A model generated the notes under the pieces. That model was not told the DNA's origin. It searched no databases and was given only the letters and a program-made list of their open reading frames with translations. The position numbers and the translations under genes were made by a program. Below are positions 5,352 to 8,620 of a DNA stretch of 8,620 nucleotides, piece after piece. This stretch comes from Bifidobacteriaceae bacterium (GTDB lineage: Bacteria; Actinomycetota; Actinomycetes; Actinomycetales; WQXJ01): positions 1 to 8,620 of the forward strand of contig JAITIG010000051.1 in assembly GCA_031279575.1 (NCBI GenBank), written 5' to 3'. Positions within the stretch are counted from its first letter, which is position 1. Each line of letters starts with the position of its first letter.

Positions 5352-6302
5352 GTGACTAAGGTGTTGGTGCTGGCCGGGGGGTTGAGCCACGAGCGGGACG
5401 TGTCGCTGCGCTCGGGGCGGCGGGTGGCGGAGGCGCTGCGAACCGCGGGGCTGGAGGTGTTGGAGGCGGACCTCGACGGGCGGCTGCTGGCGGCTTTGGC
5501 GGAGCCCGGGTTGGACCTGGTTTGGCCGCTGCTGCACGGCGCGCAAGGCGAGGACGGGTCTGTGCGCGACGTGCTGGAGTTGCTCGACATGCCGTATTTG
5601 GGGTCGGACCCCAGGGCGTCGCGGGCGGCCTGGAACAAGGCGGTGGCGAAAACCTTGATGCGGCGGGCCGGGGCGTCGACCCCTGATTACGCGACCTTCC
5701 CGCAGTCGCTCTTCCGCGAGTTGGGGGCGGCCGCGCTGCTTGACCTGGTGACCGCCCGGTTGGGCGCGGATCTGCTGGTCAAACCGCTGCACGGGGGCTC
5801 GGCTTTGGGTGTGACGCAGGTTTCGCGGCCGGACCAGCTGCCGCAGGCGATGATGGACTGCTTCGCCTACGGCGAGGTGGCGTTGATCGAGCGGGCGGTG
5901 GTCGGCACCGAGTTGGCCGTCTCGGTGGTGGACACCGGCCAGGGGCCGTTGGCTTTGCCGGCCGTGGAGATAGTGACGGAGGGCCCCTACGATTACGACG
6001 CCCGCTACAACCCGGGCCGGACAGAGTTTTTTGCCCCCGCCCGCATTTCCGCCCAGGCGGCCGATGCCGCCGCCGGCTTGGCGCTCTTAGCCCACCAAAC
6101 GCTGGGGCTGGCGAGGATTTCCAGGACCGATATGATCCTGGACGCGGCAGGCGCGCCCTGGTTCTTGGAGGTCAATGTGGCGCCCGGCATGCAGGAGACC
6201 TCGCTGCTGCCGCAGGCCGCCTTGGCGGCCGGGCTGACCTTGCCAGCCTTGTACCGCTCCCTGGTGGAAGCCTCGATCGCGGCCCCGCCCACCGCCCGCT
6301 AG
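5352..6302 (+). CDS. ddl: D-alanine--D-alanine ligase family protein (ATP-grasp)
   Basis: Predicted to join two D-alanines with ATP to make the terminal dipeptide of peptidoglycan precursors, in the cytoplasm. The 316-residue length fits the DdlB-like short form (E. coli DdlB about 306). Visible landmarks: AGGLSHERDVSLRSG with Glu14, PLLHGAQGEDGSVRDVLELLDMPYLGSD in pieces, LVKPLHGGSALGVT with Ser150, YDYDARYNPG with Tyr219, SRTDMILD with Arg258, and EVNVAPGMQETSLLP with Glu273 and Asn275. One difference: the lysine just before the conserved tyrosine of the omega loop in E. coli DdlB (YEAKY) is Arg218 here. GTG 5352 is preceded by GAAGGAG at 5339-5345. It follows the aminotransferase after 50 bases. 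Many actinobacteria carry another ddl elsewhere, so this could be a paralogue with altered D-amino-acid preference. The family is certain; the exact substrate is less so. Confidence 0.9.
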   Translation: MTKVLVLAGGLSHERDVSLRSGRRVAEALRTAGLEVLEADLDGRLLAALAEPGLDLVWPLLHGAQGEDGSVRDVLELLDMPYLGSDPRASRAAWNKAVAKTLMRRAGASTPDYATFPQSLFRELGAAALLDLVTARLGADLLVKPLHGGSALGVTQVSRPDQLPQAMMDCFAYGEVALIERAVVGTELAVSVVDTGQGPLALPAVEIVTEGPYDYDARYNPGRTEFFAPARISAQAADAAAGLALLAHQTLGLARISRTDMILDAAGAPWFLEVNVAPGMQETSLLPQAALAAGLTLPALYRSLVEASIAAPPTAR

Positions 6303-6349
6303 CGGGATTGGCTGTTTCCCCAGGGTCCAGCGCGGGCGCCCGCCGGCCT
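6303..6349. other. convergent intergenic junction between ddl and the dehydrogenase gene
   Basis: Forty-seven bases separate two converging stop codons. It contains a perfect 12-base palindrome GCGGGCGCCCGC (6332-6343), but as a hairpin this leaves only a 4-bp stem with a 4-base loop and no T-tract on either side. A bidirectional terminator would be expected at such a junction, but none can be claimed with confidence. Confidence 0.4.
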
Positions 6350-7315
6350 TCAGATTGGGGTGGGGGGTTCGCGGCCGGCTAGGACGGCGCTGACGTTGTC
6401 CAAGGCCAGCAGGCCCATCCGGTCGCGGGTTTGGCGCCCGGCGCTGGCGATGTGGGGCTGGAGCACCACCTGGTCCAGTTTGACCAGCTCTGGGTTGATG
6501 TTGGGCTCGCCCTCGAAGGTGTCCAGCGCCGCGCCGGCCAGTTTGCCCGCCCGCAGCGCCGCGATCAGGGCTGATTCGTCGACGATGCCGCCGCGGGCGG
6601 CGTTGACAAGGTAGGCGCCGTCCTTCATGGCGGCGATGGCGGCCGCGTCGATCAGGTGCCGGGTTGCCGGCAGCAGCGGCACGTGCAGGGTGACCACATC
6701 GGCGCTGGCCAAAAGCTCAGGCAGCGGCACCAGGCGCACCCCGCTTGGCGCGCTGGCGGCATCGGGCTGGTGGCGGGGGTCGGTTGCTATCACCGTCATC
6801 GAGAAGGCCTGGGCTCGGCGGGCCACGGCCTGGCCGATGCGGCCCAGGCCCACAATGCCGAGCACCGCGCCGGCCGAAAGATCCAGCCCGAGCAGCATAG
6901 TTGGCCCCCACACCCACGGCTGGCCGGAGCGGGCCAACCGGTCCGCCTCGACCACGCGGCGGGTGGCGGCCAGGATCATGGCGAAGGTGTGGTCGGCGGT
7001 GGCGCCGTCCAGCACGCCCGGCGTGTTGGTGACGCGCACGCCCCGGCGGGTGGCCTCGGCCAGGTCGATGTTGTCGTAGCCGACCGCCACGTTCGCCACC
7101 ACGCGGAGCCCGGGGCCGGCCGCGTCGAAGAACTCCGAGTCGACCCGCTCGGTCACCGTCACCACGGCGCCGGCCGCGCCCGCCGCATCGGCCAGCAGCC
7201 GCTGCCGGGTGGGCGGCGCCTCGCCGCCCACCACCAGGGGCAGGCCCAGGCGGCGCGCTTGGGCCATGGCGGCATCGGTCAGCGTGCGAGCGATGTAAAG
7301 GTGCGCTGCGCTCAC
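6350..7315 (-). CDS. D-isomer-specific 2-hydroxyacid dehydrogenase
   Basis: Probable NAD(P)-dependent reductase of 2-oxo acids (glyoxylate, hydroxypyruvate or similar). From the chosen GTG at 7315 it has 321 residues, normal for the family. It shows ANVAVGYDNIDLAEA and TNTPGVLDGATADHTFA, then the Rossmann motif GIVGLGRIGQAVARRAQAF (Gly156, Gly158, Gly161), and the catalytic triad Arg241 (NAARGGIVDE), Glu268 (DTFEGEP) and His288 (LQPHIASA). The last reads PHIAS where PHIGS or PHIAG are common, which is benign. The frame is open back to 7408, but the first 31 residues would overlap the acidic gene and are not dehydrogenase-like. The GTG overlaps the stop of the upstream gene (GTGA), with AGGAGG at 7331-7326 inside that gene's last codons, implying coupled translation. 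The natural substrate is unknown, so no symbol is given. Confidence 0.93.
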   Translation of the reverse strand: MSAAHLYIARTLTDAAMAQARRLGLPLVVGGEAPPTRQRLLADAAGAAGAVVTVTERVDSEFFDAAGPGLRVVANVAVGYDNIDLAEATRRGVRVTNTPGVLDGATADHTFAMILAATRRVVEADRLARSGQPWVWGPTMLLGLDLSAGAVLGIVGLGRIGQAVARRAQAFSMTVIATDPRHQPDAASAPSGVRLVPLPELLASADVVTLHVPLLPATRHLIDAAAIAAMKDGAYLVNAARGGIVDESALIAALRAGKLAGAALDTFEGEPNINPELVKLDQVVLQPHIASAGRQTRDRMGLLALDNVSAVLAGREPPTPI

Positions 7316-8620
7316 AATTCGTCTTCCTCCTGGTCGGAATTGGAGCGGAAGCGGCTTGGGTCGGTCATCTCCACCATGCGCTCGAAGACCCCGCCGAAGA
7401 AGTCCCACATCTCCTCAAAGGCGGCCGCCTCTTCCTCTTTCGTCAGGGGGCGGTCGTCGTCTTCGTCGTCCCAGTCGCCGTCTGCTTCGCCGTCCTGCCC
7501 GCCGCTCCCGGCGTTGTCGCCGTCTGCCTCATCCGGATCGTCGTCGTCATCCCAGTCGTCGTCGTCGTCCCAGTCGTCGTCGTCCTCGTCCCAATCCTCG
7601 TCCCAGTCTTCGTCTTCATCCCAGTCCTCGCCTTGGTCCGGGTCTTCGCCGCCCCAAGCGACGGCATCGTCCAACCCTTGGAGGTTCTGGAGCAAGCCGC
7701 TGGCTAGGTCTTCCTGCGTCTGCCGGCGAATCCCGGCCAGGGTCTGGTCCACGTCGGCTGGCAGGCTGAGGCGCACCAACTCCTGGGCGGCGCGAACGCC
7801 CGGCGGGGTGGGGGTCAGGGCCGCCTCTGGGTCGAGCTCGGCCTCCCAGCGCCGGGACCAGACCCCCACAGTCCGCAGCAGGGCGGTGGTCTCCCAGGTC
7901 AGCGCCTCGGCATCGGTCGGCGTGATGGGCGAATCGTCGGGGTGCTGCCAGCCGACCTGGTCCAGCCCGTCCGCCACCAGCCGAACGTAGGCGGTCCAGG
8001 GCGCCGTCAAGCCCTGGCCGATGGCGCAGCACAGCAAGATCCCGCCGCAGCGGTCGATGGCCGGCATCGCCCCGGCGAAAGCGCGTCCGGCGATGTGCCG
8101 CCACAGCCCCAGCGGGTCGTCGACCAGGCTTTGGGCCGCCTTGGTCCGGTGGTAGAAGCCTTTGGCGAGCCGGATCAGGCCGAGGCGGCGCGCCTGCGCC
8201 TCCACCCGCCCGCTGGCCGCGATCGCGGGCAGGTCCGCCTGCGCGGCGGACTCGGCCGCGCCAAACTGGTCCAGCTCCAACTCCTCCAATCCCAACCAGC
8301 CTGCGGCCAACCCGCCTGGCCTCGGCCCCTCTGCGTCCGGCCCGCCTGGCCTCGGCCCATTTGGCCGCGACCCGTCAGGGCTCGCCTGCCCTGCGCCCGG
8401 CCCGCCGGGTATCGGCCCGCCTGGCCTCGACCCAGCGGGACTCGGCTCCTCTGCGTCTGGCTCGCCTGGTCTCGGCCCGGGACTCGGCTCGCCCGAGCCC
8501 AACCCGTCCGGGCCCGGCTCGGTGGCGAGCACTTTGGCCAACTCGGCGAGCACATCCATCGGCAACCGCCGGCCGTAGTCGAGGCGCAGGCCGGCGGCCG
8601 GGATCAGCTCGATCAGCCGC
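7312..8620 (-). CDS. unrecognised protein with Pro/Gly repeats and Trp/Asp-rich acidic tract (partial)
   Basis: The frame is open through the right edge, so the N-terminus is missing; 435 residues are visible (numbered from the edge). TTG 8565 and ATG 8559 could serve as starts, but RLIELIPAAGLRLDYGRRLP upstream of them looks like real coding and has no stop. Layout: a short helical-looking start (1-30), a Pro/Gly/Glu linker including a decapeptide repeat (about 54-103), a mixed, probably folded region (about 115-320) with GLIRLAKGFYHRTKAAQS, PLGLWRHIAGRAFAGAMPAIDR, CGGILLCC and VDQTLAGIRRQTQEDLA, then an acidic Asp/Glu/Trp tract (about 324-389), and a C-terminal amphipathic piece (LTKEEEAAAFEEMWDFFGGV) ending in QEEDEL. 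No transmembrane segment or signal peptide is evident in the visible part. I do not recognise the family. It is coupled to the 2-hydroxyacid dehydrogenase gene downstream by a GTGA overlap. Confidence 0.8.
   Translation of the reverse strand, partial: RLIELIPAAGLRLDYGRRLPMDVLAELAKVLATEPGPDGLGSGEPSPGPRPGEPDAEEPSPAGSRPGGPIPGGPGAGQASPDGSRPNGPRPGGPDAEGPRPGGLAAGWLGLEELELDQFGAAESAAQADLPAIAASGRVEAQARRLGLIRLAKGFYHRTKAAQSLVDDPLGLWRHIAGRAFAGAMPAIDRCGGILLCCAIGQGLTAPWTAYVRLVADGLDQVGWQHPDDSPITPTDAEALTWETTALLRTVGVWSRRWEAELDPEAALTPTPPGVRAAQELVRLSLPADVDQTLAGIRRQTQEDLASGLLQNLQGLDDAVAWGGEDPDQGEDWDEDEDWDEDWDEDDDDWDDDDDWDDDDDPDEADGDNAGSGGQDGEADGDWDDEDDDRPLTKEEEAAAFEEMWDFFGGVFERMVEMTDPSRFRSNSDQEEDEL
7326..7331 (-). 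promoter_or_regulatory. ribosome binding site for the dehydrogenase, inside the upstream gene
   Basis: AGGAGG on the minus strand ends ten bases before the GTG at 7315-7313, a slightly long spacing. It is read as part of the Gln-Glu-Glu codons near the C-terminus of the acidic protein. With the 4-base GTGA start/stop overlap it supports the short start and translational coupling. Confidence 0.7.
7454..7650 (-). repeat. Asp/Glu/Trp low-complexity tract
   Basis: On the minus strand this is a run of GAC/GAT/GAG codons punctuated by TGG, encoding patterns such as EDWDEDEDWDEDWDEDDDDW followed by further DDDDDW groups. Tryptophan recurs every three to six residues. A short Gly/Ser/Asn break (NAGSGGQ) separates it from a final DWDDEDDD. 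The plus strand is correspondingly GTC/CCA rich and gives a spurious Ser/Gln-rich frame. Confidence 0.85.
8311..8480 (-). repeat. degenerate 30-base tandem repeat encoding a Pro/Gly decapeptide
   Basis: Five 30-base units can be laid end to end (8311-8340, 8341-8370, 8371-8400, 8401-8430, 8431-8460), followed by a partial sixth. Each starts near CCCGCCTGGCCTCGGCCC on the plus strand, with a weaker 15-base sub-period. The protein unit reads roughly PDAEGPRPGG, alternating with forms such as PDGSRPNGPRPGG. All units are in frame. Confidence 0.75.

Noticed and set aside
3848..6302. parS or DnaA-box sites expected if this is origin-proximal
   Set aside because: No TGTTTCACGTGAAACA-like or clustered TTATCCACA-like sequences were seen, so origin proximity rests only on the gene order.
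6332..6343. Palindrome GCGGGCGCCCGC as a bidirectional terminator
   Set aside because: A realistic hairpin has only a 4-bp stem and no T-tract. Such palindromes are frequent in GC-rich DNA.
7316..7408. 31-residue N-terminal extension of the 2-hydroxyacid dehydrogenase
   Set aside because: It lies inside the upstream gene and is unlike the family. The GTG at 7315 with its overlap and ribosome site is the better start.
6656..7990. Plus-strand frame with long Ser/Gln runs
   Set aside because: It is the antisense of the Asp/Trp tract (GTC and CCA complements read out of frame) and also crosses the dehydrogenase gene.

Overview
The window reads as very GC-rich DNA (GTG starts, strong AGGAGG-type ribosome binding sites, codons ending in G or C), typical of a high-GC actinobacterium. 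The left end carries what looks like a residual Illumina library adapter (about bases 9-42), so it is probably the end of a short-read contig, perhaps metagenomic. Everything left of base 43 should be ignored as biology.

Bases 43-2328 encode a very unusual low-complexity protein. It has a 40-residue Gly/Ala/Pro tandem array, an Ala/Gly/Pro-rich middle, a second 30-residue GY-containing repeat, a (Gln-Ala) run and one transmembrane segment close to the C-terminus. It is split over two reading frames that switch near bases 955-975, so it is either a frameshifted gene or a single-base assembly or sequencing error. Its true N-terminus lies outside the window. Ten bases later begin trxB (thioredoxin reductase) and then trxA (thioredoxin), separated by a 198-base gap holding a G-quadruplex-like sequence and a small AT-richer patch. 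Next on the same strand are a fold-type-I PLP aminotransferase and a D-alanine--D-alanine ligase family protein. From general knowledge, trxB-trxA with a membrane or pseudokinase-type protein upstream is often found near the actinobacterial replication origin (murJ ... trxB trxA ... parB parA). The window shows neither murJ nor parAB, so the origin-proximal placement is inference.

After a 47-base convergent junction the strand flips. Reading leftward from the right edge, a truncated gene encodes an unrecognised protein with a Pro/Gly decapeptide-repeat linker, a folded-looking middle, and an extreme Asp/Glu/Trp tract. Its stop overlaps the GTG start of a D-isomer-specific 2-hydroxyacid dehydrogenase, so the two are probably translationally coupled.

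The plus-strand block combines cytoplasmic thiol-disulfide redox (trxB, trxA) with amino-acid and cell-wall precursor metabolism (aminotransferase, Ddl). The minus-strand pair is a separate transcription unit. No RNA genes, insertion sequences, CRISPR arrays, parS sites or phage genes were seen. The novel parts are the low-complexity tail-anchored protein and the Trp/Asp-rich protein. The enzymes are ordinary.
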